Assembly (NCBI GenBank): GCA_016125215.1
Contig: WGMF01000008.1
Coordinates: 50,681 to 114,680, forward strand
Direction of reading: 5' to 3'
DNA length: 64,000 bases
From: Phycisphaera sp.
GTDB taxonomy: Bacteria > Planctomycetota > Phycisphaerae > Phycisphaerales > Phycisphaeraceae
The notes under the pieces are model-generated. The model did no database searches. It saw only the letters and a program-made list of their open reading frames with translations, and had not been told where the DNA came from. Position 1 is the first letter of the stretch; every line of letters begins with the position of its first letter. Shown in pieces: positions 50,179-59,700 of the stretch. Position numbers and translations under genes: made by a program.

Positions 50179-51123
50179 TCATCCTTTCCTCGGCCGCGAC
50201 GCCCACTGCATCTTGGTCGCCAGGGTCTTCCAGTAATTCGACGACGGGTTGAGCACGAGATTCAGGGCGTTTTCGCTCTTGCGGATGTAGGCCTGCGTGC
50301 CGGTTTTCATCGGCGTGGACTCCTGGCCATCGATGAAAAGCGTGGTGCCCTCGTTCGCACGCTTGACGCGCAGCGCGATCCCCGCATCGGCCTTCACGAC
50401 CACCGGCCGGAAGCTCACGCTGTGCGGGCAGATCGGCGTGATACACATCGCCTCGACGCCGGGGCTGACGATCGGGCCGTTCGCCGAGAGGTTGTACGCC
50501 GTCGAACCCGTGGGCGTCGAAACTATGACCCCGTCGCCGAGCATCACGGTCGCGCTCGTGGTTTGTCGGTTGGGGTTGATGCAGATTTCCACCTCGATCA
50601 TGCGGAAGGGCGGCCCGGCGGTGACCACCGCGTCGTTGAGCGCGTACGACTCGAAGACGCAGTGCTTCATGTCCAGGTGGTCCACCCGGCAATCGGCAGC
50701 CTCTTCGTCGAAGACCAGCACGTCGATCATCGACCGCCTTTCGATCGGGCAACGGTTCAGCGCGATCGCGTCCCACTGTTCGACGAGTTCGTCCGCGGTG
50801 AACTCAGAGAGGAAGCCCAGCGTCCCGCAGTTGACGCCGACGATGGGCGTGGGGGTGTCGACAAAACGCCTGGCCTGCGCGATGACGGTGCCGTCGCCAC
50901 CGAACACGAACAGGCGGTCGATCTCGGGCAGCTCGGCGAGGACCTCGTCGGTGATGCGGTAGGAATCGAGCTCCGCCACCACGTCCGCGCGGTCGCGCAG
51001 CATCGGGCGGAGCTTCTCCAGTGTTTCAACGACCTGGGGCTTGTGGTTGTTGGCAATCAGGGCGATGCGCATCTTGGCGGCGGCGGTCGGCTGGCTCCGG
51101 GGCGTGCGGGGGTTGGAATCCAT
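50179..51123 (-). CDS. nadK: NAD kinase
   Basis: 314 residues. Phosphorylates NAD to NADP. The GGDGT motif is at 75-79 (FVFGGDGTV), GVNCGTLGFLSEF and STPTGSTAYNLSANGP are the other family signatures. The N-terminal 17 residues before MRIALIAN are a short extension; the later Met is an alternative start. I prefer the earlier ATG because TAAACT lies 8 nt upstream on the minus strand. Cytosolic. A GCCAAG repeat separates it from the Opp ATPase gene downstream. Confidence 0.95.
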   Translation of the reverse strand: MDSNPRTPRSQPTAAAKMRIALIANNHKPQVVETLEKLRPMLRDRADVVAELDSYRITDEVLAELPEIDRLFVFGGDGTVIAQARRFVDTPTPIVGVNCGTLGFLSEFTADELVEQWDAIALNRCPIERRSMIDVLVFDEEAADCRVDHLDMKHCVFESYALNDAVVTAGPPFRMIEVEICINPNRQTTSATVMLGDGVIVSTPTGSTAYNLSANGPIVSPGVEAMCITPICPHSVSFRPVVVKADAGIALRVKRANEGTTLFIDGQESTPMKTGTQAYIRKSENALNLVLNPSSNYWKTLATKMQWASRPRKG

Positions 51124-51131
51124 GCCGCGAC

Positions 51132-51137
51132 AGTTTA
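51132..51137 (-). promoter_or_regulatory. -10 box TAAACT, 8 nt before the nadK ATG
   Basis: TAAACT on the minus strand ends 8 nt before the ATG at 51123; no ribosome site is seen between them. Confidence 0.4.
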
Positions 51138-51248
51138 GCAGCCACAGGCGCCACGGGGCGTTGTCGGAGCGGGCGTTGGAGCAACGGGGCCGTCTGGCCG
51201 ATAACATGGTCACGAGAGTTTCACGCGACGCCACTACGGAGCCCAACG

Positions 51249-52229
51249 GTGCAGGCCCTCGTCTTTGACGGTAAACAACCCGCGATCCACCCCTCCGTGC
51301 CCGAGGTCGTCCCCAAGCCCGGCGAGGCGCTGATCCGTCCGCTGCGCATGGGCGTGTGTGCGACCGACCTGGAAATCTGCAAAGGCTACATGGGCTTCAA
51401 GGGCGTGCTCGGGCACGAGTTCGTCGGCGTCGTCGAGCGCGTCGTAGGCAAGACGGGCAAAGAACTCGTCGGCAAGCGCGTGGTCGGGTCGATCAACTGC
51501 GTGTGTGGCAAGTGCGACATGTGCCGCGGCGGTTTGCCCGAGCACTGCCGTGACCGCACGGTGCTGGGTATCGCCGGTCGCGACGGGTGCTTTGCGCAGC
51601 AGTTCGCGCTGCCCGTGCGCAACCTGCTCGAAGTCCCCGCGGGCCTGGACGACGACCACGCCGTCTTCACCGAACCGCTTGCCGCCGCGTTCCAGGTCCT
51701 TCGTCAACTCACCATCGAGGGTCGGCCCTATATCACCGTGTTAGGCGACGGGCGCCTGGGCCTGCTCTGTGCGCAGGTCATGACGCAGCTCAACGCGACG
51801 GTGCGCTGCGTGGGCAAACACCCGGAAAAGCTGGCGCTGTGCGAGAAATGGGGCGTCAAGCACCGACTGCTCGACGACGTGGGACTAAGACAGGACCAGG
51901 ACATCGTCGTCGACTGCACCGGCTCGGCGGACGGCCTGCGCGTCGCGATGCAGATGGTCAGGCCACGCGGCAAGATCGTGCTGAAGACGACCGTCGCCCC
52001 CGCCCCCGGAAGTCAAAGTCACGGGGTCGATCTATCGCCGTTGGTGATCCACGAGATCCAGGTCATCGGCTCGCGCTGCGGCCCGTTCGATGAGGCGCTG
52101 CGCGCGATGTCGGTCGGCAAGATCGACGTGCTGAGCCTGATCTCGCGCAGGATGAAACTCGCCGAGGGCGTCGAGGCGCTCAAGACCGCCAACCAACCGG
52201 GCGTCATCAAGGTGCTGCTCGAACCGTGA
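51249..52229 (+). CDS. Zinc-dependent medium-chain dehydrogenase
   Basis: 326 residues. Zinc alcohol-dehydrogenase family: catalytic-zinc Cys 37 (GVCATD) and His 56/Glu 57 (GHEFVG), and a structural-zinc Cys set within CVCGKCDMCRGGLPEHC (84-100). The Rossmann part is less glycine-rich than usual (VLGDGRLGLLCAQV). Sorbitol, threonine or alcohol dehydrogenases share this plan; the substrate is unknown. The start is GTG with GGAG 7 nt upstream; the longer upstream frame overlaps the nadK start and is not coding. Cytosolic. Confidence 0.88.
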   Translation: MQALVFDGKQPAIHPSVPEVVPKPGEALIRPLRMGVCATDLEICKGYMGFKGVLGHEFVGVVERVVGKTGKELVGKRVVGSINCVCGKCDMCRGGLPEHCRDRTVLGIAGRDGCFAQQFALPVRNLLEVPAGLDDDHAVFTEPLAAAFQVLRQLTIEGRPYITVLGDGRLGLLCAQVMTQLNATVRCVGKHPEKLALCEKWGVKHRLLDDVGLRQDQDIVVDCTGSADGLRVAMQMVRPRGKIVLKTTVAPAPGSQSHGVDLSPLVIHEIQVIGSRCGPFDEALRAMSVGKIDVLSLISRRMKLAEGVEALKTANQPGVIKVLLEP

Positions 52230-52234
52230 GCGGT

Positions 52235-53056
52235 TTAATTCTCAAGCACGTTCATCAGCAACAACACACCGACCACCACCCCCACCGCCACACGGTAGTA
52301 CCCGAACAGCGACAGGCCGTGCTTGTTGAGGTAGCCGACCATCCACTTCACCGCGATGATAGCGCTGATAAACGCCAGCACAAAACCCACAGCAATGGGC
52401 AAAGGCCCGTAAGCTTCGAGCATGACGTGGCGGTACTCCAGCGCGTCCTTGCCCGTGGCACCCAGGAGCGTGACCATGCCAAGGATGAAACTGAACTCCA
52501 CCGCCGCGGGCAGGCTCAGGCCTACCAGCACGCCGGCCACGATGGTGACCAGGCTCCGGCTCGTGCCCGGCCAGACCGCGATGCACTGGGATAAGCCGAT
52601 CACGAGCGCAAGCATCGGCGTGAGCTGGTCGAGGCCTTTACCCTCGCGCGACGGCTTGCCCCTGCGCCACCACGACACCGCAAGGATCGCCACACCGCCC
52701 ACGACCCACGCCGCCGTCACGGGCCAAAGCCCGAAGAGGTGGTGCTTGATCGCCTTCTCAAGGAACACGATGACCAGGAGCGGCAAGAGCGCAACGAAAA
52801 GATTGATCGCCAGCTTTCGGCCCTGGGCGCTCTGACCCAGCACGCCCGCCGCCATCTGTTTGAGGCGTTGAAAATAGAGCACCGCCACCGCGACGATTGC
52901 CCCGCCCTGGATCACCACCGCGTAAGCGTTGGCCGCGTCCGAGTTGGCAATCCCCATCGCTCGCTGCGCGAGGATCAAATGCCCCGTCGAACTGACCGGC
53001 AGATACTCCGTCAGCCCCTCGACCACGCCCATCACCACAGCCTGCCAAAGGTTCAT
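52235..53056 (-). CDS. uppP: Undecaprenyl-diphosphatase
   Basis: 273 residues, about eight membrane helices. It recycles the lipid carrier of cell-wall synthesis by removing one phosphate from undecaprenyl diphosphate. The signature (E/Q)GLTE is seen as VEGLTEYLPVSSTGHLIL (12-29), and the second motif is PGTSRSLVTI. Length fits BacA/UppP exactly. It lies head to tail after the MetX-MetW gene, but with a 26-bp gap, and may be co-transcribed with it. Confidence 0.96.
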   Translation of the reverse strand: MNLWQAVVMGVVEGLTEYLPVSSTGHLILAQRAMGIANSDAANAYAVVIQGGAIVAVAVLYFQRLKQMAAGVLGQSAQGRKLAINLFVALLPLLVIVFLEKAIKHHLFGLWPVTAAWVVGGVAILAVSWWRRGKPSREGKGLDQLTPMLALVIGLSQCIAVWPGTSRSLVTIVAGVLVGLSLPAAVEFSFILGMVTLLGATGKDALEYRHVMLEAYGPLPIAVGFVLAFISAIIAVKWMVGYLNKHGLSLFGYYRVAVGVVVGVLLLMNVLEN

Positions 53057-53082
53057 AGTTCATACTCCGTGCGTCTGTCCCG

Positions 53083-54894
53083 TTATCGGCTAGGTCCGCT
53101 TGCCCGCCGCAGGACGTAGATCGCCGTGTCCGCGTGGAGGTTGGGCTCTTCGGTGACGCGGGTGCCGTTCTGCAGGTCCAGCGCGACAGCGGTTTCGATG
53201 CGGTAGCCCTTGTCACGGCAGAAGTCTTCAAAGTCGAGGATCGTGGGGAATCGGCGGTTGGGGGAGTTGTGCCAGTCGAAGCCATACGCACCGGGCGACT
53301 TGGGGATTCGGCCCTGGTGGAAGAACATCTCGCGCAGGCTGCGGTGGGCAAAGTTGGGGAAGCTCACGACAGCCCGTTGACCCACGCGGACCATCTCGTC
53401 CAGGAGCGCCTGCACGTCGTTTACCGCCTGCAGTGTCTGCGAGAGCACCACCACGTCAAAGGCCCCGTCCTCAAACATCGACAAAGGCGTGTTGAGGTCG
53501 TGGTCGATGACATCGAAACCCGCCTCGACCGCGAGGAGGATTTTTTCTTCATTCACATCGACGCCCATGAGGCGAACGTCCTGGCCGTCGCGCTCGCGCA
53601 GTTTTGCCAGCAGGCCACACGTGCCGCAGCCCAGGTCGAGCACGCCCGAGCCTTTGGGGATGAACTGCATGATCTGTTCGTATTCGATCCCGCTTGAATT
53701 GAAGAGCGAATGGGCGTTGTGGTCCGCCACGTTTTCAGAGGGGTTTCGGCTGGGCCCATCGAGCTTGGCGCGAAGCAATCGGCCGTATCGACCGATCTCG
53801 TTGCGGAGCAAAAAAGCGTCGTGGCCCGAGTCGCTGGGTATCTCGACGTAGGTCACGCTCCGCCCCTCGCGAAGCAGCGCGTGTGCCATCTCGCAGGACT
53901 GTTTTGGCGTGAAGAGCCAGTCGCTGGAGAAGCTCACGATCAGCCAGTCGCAGGCGCTCTTGCCCAGTAGCGTGCGCAGCTCGCGCGGCGTGGCACCGAG
54001 GTCGAACAGGTCCATCGCCAGCGAGATCGTGACGTAACTGTTGGCGTCGAATCGTTCGACGAACTTGTCGCCCTGGTGAGCGAGGTAGGACCCGACGGAG
54101 AAACGTTTCTCGAAGTCGGTGGCGATCTCGTGGGGTTGGTTGCGGTCGAGGTCGAACTTGGTGCTCATGGCCTCGGGCGAGAGGTAGGTGATGTGCCCGA
54201 GCATCCGCGCCAGGGCCAGTCCGACGGTCGGGCCGGTGGGCTTGTCGTAATACTGCCCGCCGTGGAAGTCGGGGTCACGGAGGATGGCATTGCGCCCGAC
54301 GACGTCAAACGCCAGCGCCTGCGAGGAGAGACGCGGGCTGGTGGCAATGGCAAAACAGCGTGCGACCCGGCCGGGGTAGCGCGTGGCCCAGGTCATGGCC
54401 TGATGCCCCCCGAGCGACCCGCCGACGCACGCGGCCCAGCGTTCGATGCCCAGATGGTCTGCCAAGCGCACCTGCGCGCTGACCATGTCCGTCACGGTGA
54501 CGAGGGGGAAGCTCCCGCCAAAGGGTTTGCCCGTGCGTGGGTCGGTGCTGATCGGCCCGGTCGTGCCCCTGCAGCCACCCAGTACGTTGGAACAGACCAC
54601 GAAGTAACGGTCGGTGTCGATCGACTTGCCCGGGCCGATGAGTTCGTCCCACCACCCCGGGTCGTCTTGTTCATCGTGCCTGGCGCAGTGTGAATCACCG
54701 GAGATCGCGTGGCAGACGAGCACGGCGTTGTCCTTAGCCGGGTTGAGTGTGCCCCACGTCTCGTAGGCCACCGTCACCCCCGGAAGCTCGCTGCCATGGG
54801 ATAGCTTGAGCGGCTTGTCGAACGTCACCGACTGCGCATGCCGCAGCGGCTGGGCCGATCGGATGCTGTCGGTGCTGTCAAACGCTAAGGTCAT
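53083..54894 (-). CDS. metX: Fused homoserine O-acetyltransferase and MetW
   Basis: 603 residues in two parts. Residues 1-385 are MetX, an alpha/beta hydrolase that acetylates homoserine: nucleophile Ser 160 (GGSLGGHQAM), Asp 325 (SSDWLF) and His 358 (SGHDAF), plus GGCRGTTGP. Residues about 403-603 are MetW, a small methyltransferase-like fold (VLDLGCGTCG at 418-427, SFPNFAHR, YGFDWHNSPN). In most bacteria metX and metW are adjacent separate genes; here one frame without a stop joins them through a short linker. MetW is known to support MetX activity. The start MTLAFDS is used; the upstream frame lies in a repeat. The next gene upstream is metY. Confidence 0.94.
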   Translation of the reverse strand: MTLAFDSTDSIRSAQPLRHAQSVTFDKPLKLSHGSELPGVTVAYETWGTLNPAKDNAVLVCHAISGDSHCARHDEQDDPGWWDELIGPGKSIDTDRYFVVCSNVLGGCRGTTGPISTDPRTGKPFGGSFPLVTVTDMVSAQVRLADHLGIERWAACVGGSLGGHQAMTWATRYPGRVARCFAIATSPRLSSQALAFDVVGRNAILRDPDFHGGQYYDKPTGPTVGLALARMLGHITYLSPEAMSTKFDLDRNQPHEIATDFEKRFSVGSYLAHQGDKFVERFDANSYVTISLAMDLFDLGATPRELRTLLGKSACDWLIVSFSSDWLFTPKQSCEMAHALLREGRSVTYVEIPSDSGHDAFLLRNEIGRYGRLLRAKLDGPSRNPSENVADHNAHSLFNSSGIEYEQIMQFIPKGSGVLDLGCGTCGLLAKLRERDGQDVRLMGVDVNEEKILLAVEAGFDVIDHDLNTPLSMFEDGAFDVVVLSQTLQAVNDVQALLDEMVRVGQRAVVSFPNFAHRSLREMFFHQGRIPKSPGAYGFDWHNSPNRRFPTILDFEDFCRDKGYRIETAVALDLQNGTRVTEEPNLHADTAIYVLRRASGPSR

Positions 54895-54917
54895 GGATAA
54901 TGCTTCAATCAGAATGA

Positions 54918-55150
54918 ACCCCAGAGACACAGAGGCACAGAGAGAAACCCCAACCCAGCATATGGACATCGAACATCAAAGCATCACCGCTGAGATCGCA
55001 GAGACCGCTGAGAAGATATCTCAATAGCTCCACTTTCTATTGACAATTCTTACTCTGCGAACTCTGCGTTCTCTGCGGTAAATTCCGCGACTTTGATTCC
55101 CGGTGTGATCATCTCATTGATTTTCTCTGTGCCTCTGTGTCTCTGTGGTT
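54918..55150. repeat. Nested inverted repeat: CACAGAG arms outside, GCAGAGA arms inside
   Basis: Outer arms at 54918-54946 (ACCCCAGAGAC, ACAGAGGC, ACAGAGAG) and 55122-55150 (TCTCTGTGCC, TCTGTGTC, TCTGTGGTT). Inner arms at 54986-55014 (ACCGCTGAGAT, CGCAGAGAC, CGCTGAGA) and 55052-55081 (CTCTGCGAA, CTCTGCGTT, CTCTGCGGTA). It fills the gap between metX-metW and metY. Confidence 0.85.
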
Positions 55151-55168
55151 GATGGTTTGATTTGTCGC

Positions 55169-56497
55169 TCAGCCCACCGCGGTTTTGAGCGCCTGTTCGA
55201 GGTCGGCGATGATGTCGCTGGCGTCTTCGATGCCGACGCTCAGGCGGATGTAGTCGGGGCTGACGCCGGTCCGCGCCTGCTCGTCGGGGGTGAGTTGGCT
55301 GTGCGTGGTGGAAGCGGGGTGGATGACGAGGCTCTTGGCGTCGCCGATGTTGGCCAGGTGCGAGCAGAGCTTGCAGGCGGTGATGAACTTCTTGCCCGCA
55401 GCCATGGCTTTATCGGGGCTGGGGGCCTTGATGCCAAAGCCCATGATCGCGCCCTGGCCGTCGGGCAGGTACTTCTTGGCGCTGGTGTGGTCCTTGTGCG
55501 AGGGCAGACCGGGGTAGTTGACCCACGCGACGCTGGGGTGTTGTTCGAGGTGTTTGGCAATCTTCAGGGCGTTCTCGCAGTGGCGCGGCATGCGCAGGTG
55601 GAGGGTTTCCAACCCCTGCAAAAACAGGAACGCGGCAAAGGGTGACATCGCCGCGCCGGTGTCGCGCAGCCAGTGCGTGCGGATGTAGACGTTGTAGGCA
55701 ATGTTGCCGATGCCTCGCAGGTGTTCCTCGAAGACCGCGCCGTGGTAGGCGGGGTCGGGTGCGCAGAACTCGGGCCACTTCTTGGGGTTGGACGCCCACT
55801 TGAAGTTTCCGCTGTCGACGATGGCGCCGCCGATGTGCGTGCCGTGGCCTCCGATGAACTTGGTCGTGGAGTAGACGACGATGTCGATGCCGTGCTCGAT
55901 GGGGCGCAGCAGGGCGGGGGTCATGACGGTGTTGTCGCAGATCACGGGAAGTGGGCCGTGGGGGGCGTTGTGTGCAGCGTCGGCGATGGCCTTAAAGTCG
56001 GGCACGTCGTTCTTGGGGTTGCCGATCGATTCCATGTAGACGCAGCGCGTGTTGGCGTCGACCAGGCCCTTGATCGACTCGGGCTTGTGCGGGTCGAAGA
56101 AGCGCACCTCGACGCCGAGTTTGGGAAAAGTCTGCGTGAAGAGCGTCCAGGTCCCGCCGTAGAGCGACGTGGCAGAGACGATGTTCTGTCCCGCGTGGGC
56201 TATCGTGAGGATGGCTGCGCTGATGGCGGCCTGCCCCGAGGCAAAACACAAACCGGTGACGCCGCCGTCGAGCGCCGCAAGACGCTTTTCGAGCACGTCG
56301 ACCGTCGGGTTCATGAGTCGGCTGTAGATGTTGCCGAACTCCTGCAGGCCGAACAGACGCGCCGCGTGGTCAGCGTCGTTGAAGACATAGGACGTGGTGG
56401 CATAGATGGGCACCGCGCGGGAATTGGTGGCGGGGTCGGGGGTTTGGCCGGCGTGCAGGGCGAGTGTGCCGAGTTTGTGTTTGGGCGTGTCGGTCAT
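55169..56497 (-). CDS. metY: O-acetylhomoserine sulfhydrylase
   Basis: 442 residues. PLP enzyme of the Cys/Met metabolism family that adds sulfide to O-acetylhomoserine to make homocysteine. The PLP Lys is 213 in [24 protein letters not shown] and [12 protein letters not shown] bind the cofactor, and [14 protein letters not shown] is the C-terminal signature. The length (above 420) marks MetY rather than the shorter MetZ/MetB. It lies before metX-metW on the same strand and is divergent from metH, so these genes together convert homoserine to methionine. The start MTDTPKHK is the first Met of the fold. Confidence 0.95.
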   Translation of the reverse strand: MTDTPKHKLGTLALHAGQTPDPATNSRAVPIYATTSYVFNDADHAARLFGLQEFGNIYSRLMNPTVDVLEKRLAALDGGVTGLCFASGQAAISAAILTIAHAGQNIVSATSLYGGTWTLFTQTFPKLGVEVRFFDPHKPESIKGLVDANTRCVYMESIGNPKNDVPDFKAIADAAHNAPHGPLPVICDNTVMTPALLRPIEHGIDIVVYSTTKFIGGHGTHIGGAIVDSGNFKWASNPKKWPEFCAPDPAYHGAVFEEHLRGIGNIAYNVYIRTHWLRDTGAAMSPFAAFLFLQGLETLHLRMPRHCENALKIAKHLEQHPSVAWVNYPGLPSHKDHTSAKKYLPDGQGAIMGFGIKAPSPDKAMAAGKKFITACKLCSHLANIGDAKSLVIHPASTTHSQLTPDEQARTGVSPDYIRLSVGIEDASDIIADLEQALKTAVG

Positions 56498-56714
56498 GGT
56501 GGGCCTCGTGTCGGGTTGGATTGTTGGGTTGGTCCCGGGCCCACAATCAGCGTGGGCCACCGTCAAAACCCTACAGTGTAGCCTGCACGGACCCGCTGCG
56601 CAGGCTTCAAAAAACCCAGCCGGGGTGGGCTGCGGGGCGGGGAAACCCATCATCGCGCTGCGGTACTGGAAAAATCACCCCGGTCGTGTATCATCTATCT
56701 ATCCGGATGAATGG
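56498..56714. promoter_or_regulatory. Divergent metY/metH control region
   Basis: 217 bp. On the minus strand: TACACT at 56580-56575 as a possible -10 for metY, and a hairpin GGCCCAC / GTGGGCC (56538-56558) in its leader. AGCCTGC / GCAGGCT (56580-56606) forms another hairpin. On the plus strand TATCAT at 56691-56696 may be the metH -10. I looked for SAM, SAH and cobalamin riboswitch cores and found no convincing match. Confidence 0.4.
56609..56632 (-). terminator. Terminator-like hairpin upstream of metY
   Basis: Read on the minus strand: CAGCC, a 6-base loop, GGCTG, GG and six T. It precedes metY, so it would act as an attenuator on a longer metY leader, or end antisense transcripts that start at the metH promoter. 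Confidence 0.4.
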
Positions 56715-59700
56715 ATGAATAATATGAACACACCAAAGTCCCTTTTTGCCCGACACCTCGAACAACGCACCCTCCTCTTCGACGGGGCGATGGGCACGAG
56801 CATCCACAACATCGAGCTGGACCTCGACAAGGACTACCTCGGCAAGGAAAACTGCACCGAGGTCCTCGTGCTCACCCGGCCCGACGTGATCCAGGGGATC
56901 CACGAGTCCTTCCTCGCCGTCGGTGCCGACGCGGTCGAGACCGACACCTTCGGCGCCAACACCATCGTGCTTGGCGAGTTCGACCTGCAGGACCGCACAC
57001 GCGAGATCAACCGCATCGCCGCCGAGGTCGCGCGGGCCGCGTGTGAGAAACACTCAACAGGCGACAAGCCCCGCTTCGTCGTCGGTTCGATTGGCCCGGG
57101 CACCAAGCTCGTCACGCTGGGCATGACCGACTACGACACGATGTTTGCCTCCTACCGTGAACAGGCGCGCGGCCTGATCGACGGCGGCGTCGATGTCTTC
57201 CTCATCGAAACCGCGCAGGACATCCTGCAGGTCAAGTGCGCGATTGCCTCGTGTCTTGCTGCGCTCGACGAAGCGGGCAAGAGCGTCCACGACATCCCGA
57301 TCATGTGCCAGATCACCGTCGAGACGATGGGGTCGATGCTGTTGGGCACCGACGTGGCCTCCGCCGCGGCGGCGCTGTCGCCTTTCCCCATCCTCTCGCT
57401 GGGCATGAACTGCGCCACGGGCCCGGTCGAGATGAGCGAGCACGTACACTGGTTAGCCAAGCACTGGCCCCGCAAGGTCAGCGTCCTGCCCAACGCAGGC
57501 CTCCCCGCGCTGGTCGACGGTCACACCGTCTTCCCGCTCAAGCCCGATCCTTTTGCCGACCAGGTCGCCAAGTTCCTCGAGCACGGCGGGATCAACGTCA
57601 TCGGCGGGTGCTGCGGCACGACACCCGAGCACATCGCTGCGCTGCACCGGCGCATCGGGCAGGTCGGCACCGGTCTCAAACTCCGCAAAGAACCCTTTGC
57701 CCCGTCGATTTCCTCGCTCTACTCGGCGGTCGAATACCGTCAGGACACAACGATCCTCAACATCGGCGAACGCACCAACGCCTCCGGCTCACGCGCGTTC
57801 AAGAAGATGCTCGAAGCCGAGGAGTGGGACGACATGGTGAGCCTTGCGCGGGAACAGGTCCGCGAGGGTTCGCACGTGATCGACATCAATGTCGACTACG
57901 CCGGCCGGGACAACGCCGCCGACATGGGCGAGATCGTCTCCAAGTTTGCCACGCAGGTCCACGCGCCGCTCATGCTCGACTCGACCCAGCCGACCACACT
58001 CGAAGCGGGTTTGAAACGCGCCCCCGGCAAGTGCCTGATCAACTCGGCCAACCTCGAAGACGGCGAAGAAAAGTTCGCGCAGCTCTGCGGCTTGGCCAAG
58101 AAATACGGCGCGGGCCTCGTGCTCGGCTGCATCGACGAAGACCCCGAAGAGGCCATGGCACGCACCGCCGACCGCAAGATCGCCATCGCGCGACGCATGT
58201 TCCAACTGGCGACCGGGAAATTCGGCCTGGCACCCGAGGACGTGGTGTTCGACCCGCTCGTCCTGCCCATCTCCACCGGCATGGACAAGGACCGCCGAAG
58301 CGCACTGGAAACCATCGAGGGTACCCGCCGGATCGCGCGCGAGTTCCCCTTGGTCCAGATCACCTGTGGCCTGTCCAACGTGAGCTTCGGCCTCAAGCCC
58401 GCCGCACGTCAGGTGCTCAACAGTGTCTTCCTCCACGAACTGATCGAAGCCGGCCTGACCAGCGCGATCCTCCATTCATCAAAAATCCTCCCGCGCACGC
58501 GCATCGACGACACCCTCTGGAACGCCGCGCTCGAACTGATCTACAACCGCCCGCCCGCCGAGAAGGTCAAGCTCCGCGACGGCTCGTTCACCGACGACCC
58601 GCTGCAGATTTTCGTCGACCTCTTCCCCGACGACGCGCAGGCCCAGTCCACCAAGACCGACATCGTGGCGCTGCCCCTCGAAGAGCGCCTCCAGCGACAC
58701 ATCATCGACGGCGAAAAGAAACACCTCGAAGAGACGCTCGACGAGGCGCTCAAGAAATACCCGCCCATCGACATCATCAACGACCACCTGCTCGGGGGCA
58801 TGAAGGTCGTCGGCGAGTTATTCGGCTCGGGCCAGATGCAATTGCCCTTTGTGCTCCAGAGCGCCGAGGTGATGAAGCGGGCCGTGGCCCACCTCGAACC
58901 CCACATGGATAAGGTGGAGGGGCAGACCAAAGGCAAGATCGTGCTGGCCACCGTCAAGGGCGACGTCCACGACATCGGCAAAAACCTCGTCGACATCATC
59001 CTCTCCAACAACGGCTACACGGTGGTGAACATCGGCATCAAGCAGCCGATCCAGCACATCATCGACACCTGGAAAAAGGAACAGGCCGACGCGATCGGAC
59101 TCTCGGGTCTGCTCGTCAAGAGTGTGACCGTGATGGAAGAAAACCTGCACGAACTCAACGAGCGAGGCATCACGGTGCCGATGCTGCTCGGCGGTGCGGC
59201 TCTGTCGAAGCACTACTGCGAGAGCCACCTGCGCAAGGTCTACAAGGGCAAGGTCTACCACGGACGCGACGCCTTCGAGGGCCTGCGCATCATGGACCTG
59301 CTCTCGACCGGCAAGCTCGACGTGCTCGACGGCGAGATCGAAGAGCGCCTCACCAAGCGGGCCGACACCGACAAAAAACTCGCCGAGATCGCGGAGCGTA
59401 AGGCGGCCGCGGAACAGGCGGACGGTGCGGCAGGGGGGACGGCTGTGCTCACGCGATCCGAGGTGGCTACGGACGTTGCGGTGCCCAAGGCGCCGTTCTG
59501 GGGCGACCGCGTGGTGGAGAATATCCCGCTCGACGAGGTCTACGCCTTTGTGAACAAGGTCGCGCTCTTCCGTGGGCAGTGGCAATTCAAGAAGGGCAAA
59601 CTCAGCGACGCGGAGTACGAAGCGATGGTCCGCGACGAGGTTGAGCCGATCTTTGCCAAGCTGTCTCGGCAATGCGCCGAGGAGAGAGTCCTTCAGCCCA

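Noticed and set aside
56498..56714. SAM, SAH or cobalamin riboswitch between metY and metH
   Set aside because: I found only a short resemblance (GCGCTGCGG) to the SAH core and no conserved second half; no SAM-I or B12-box core is present.
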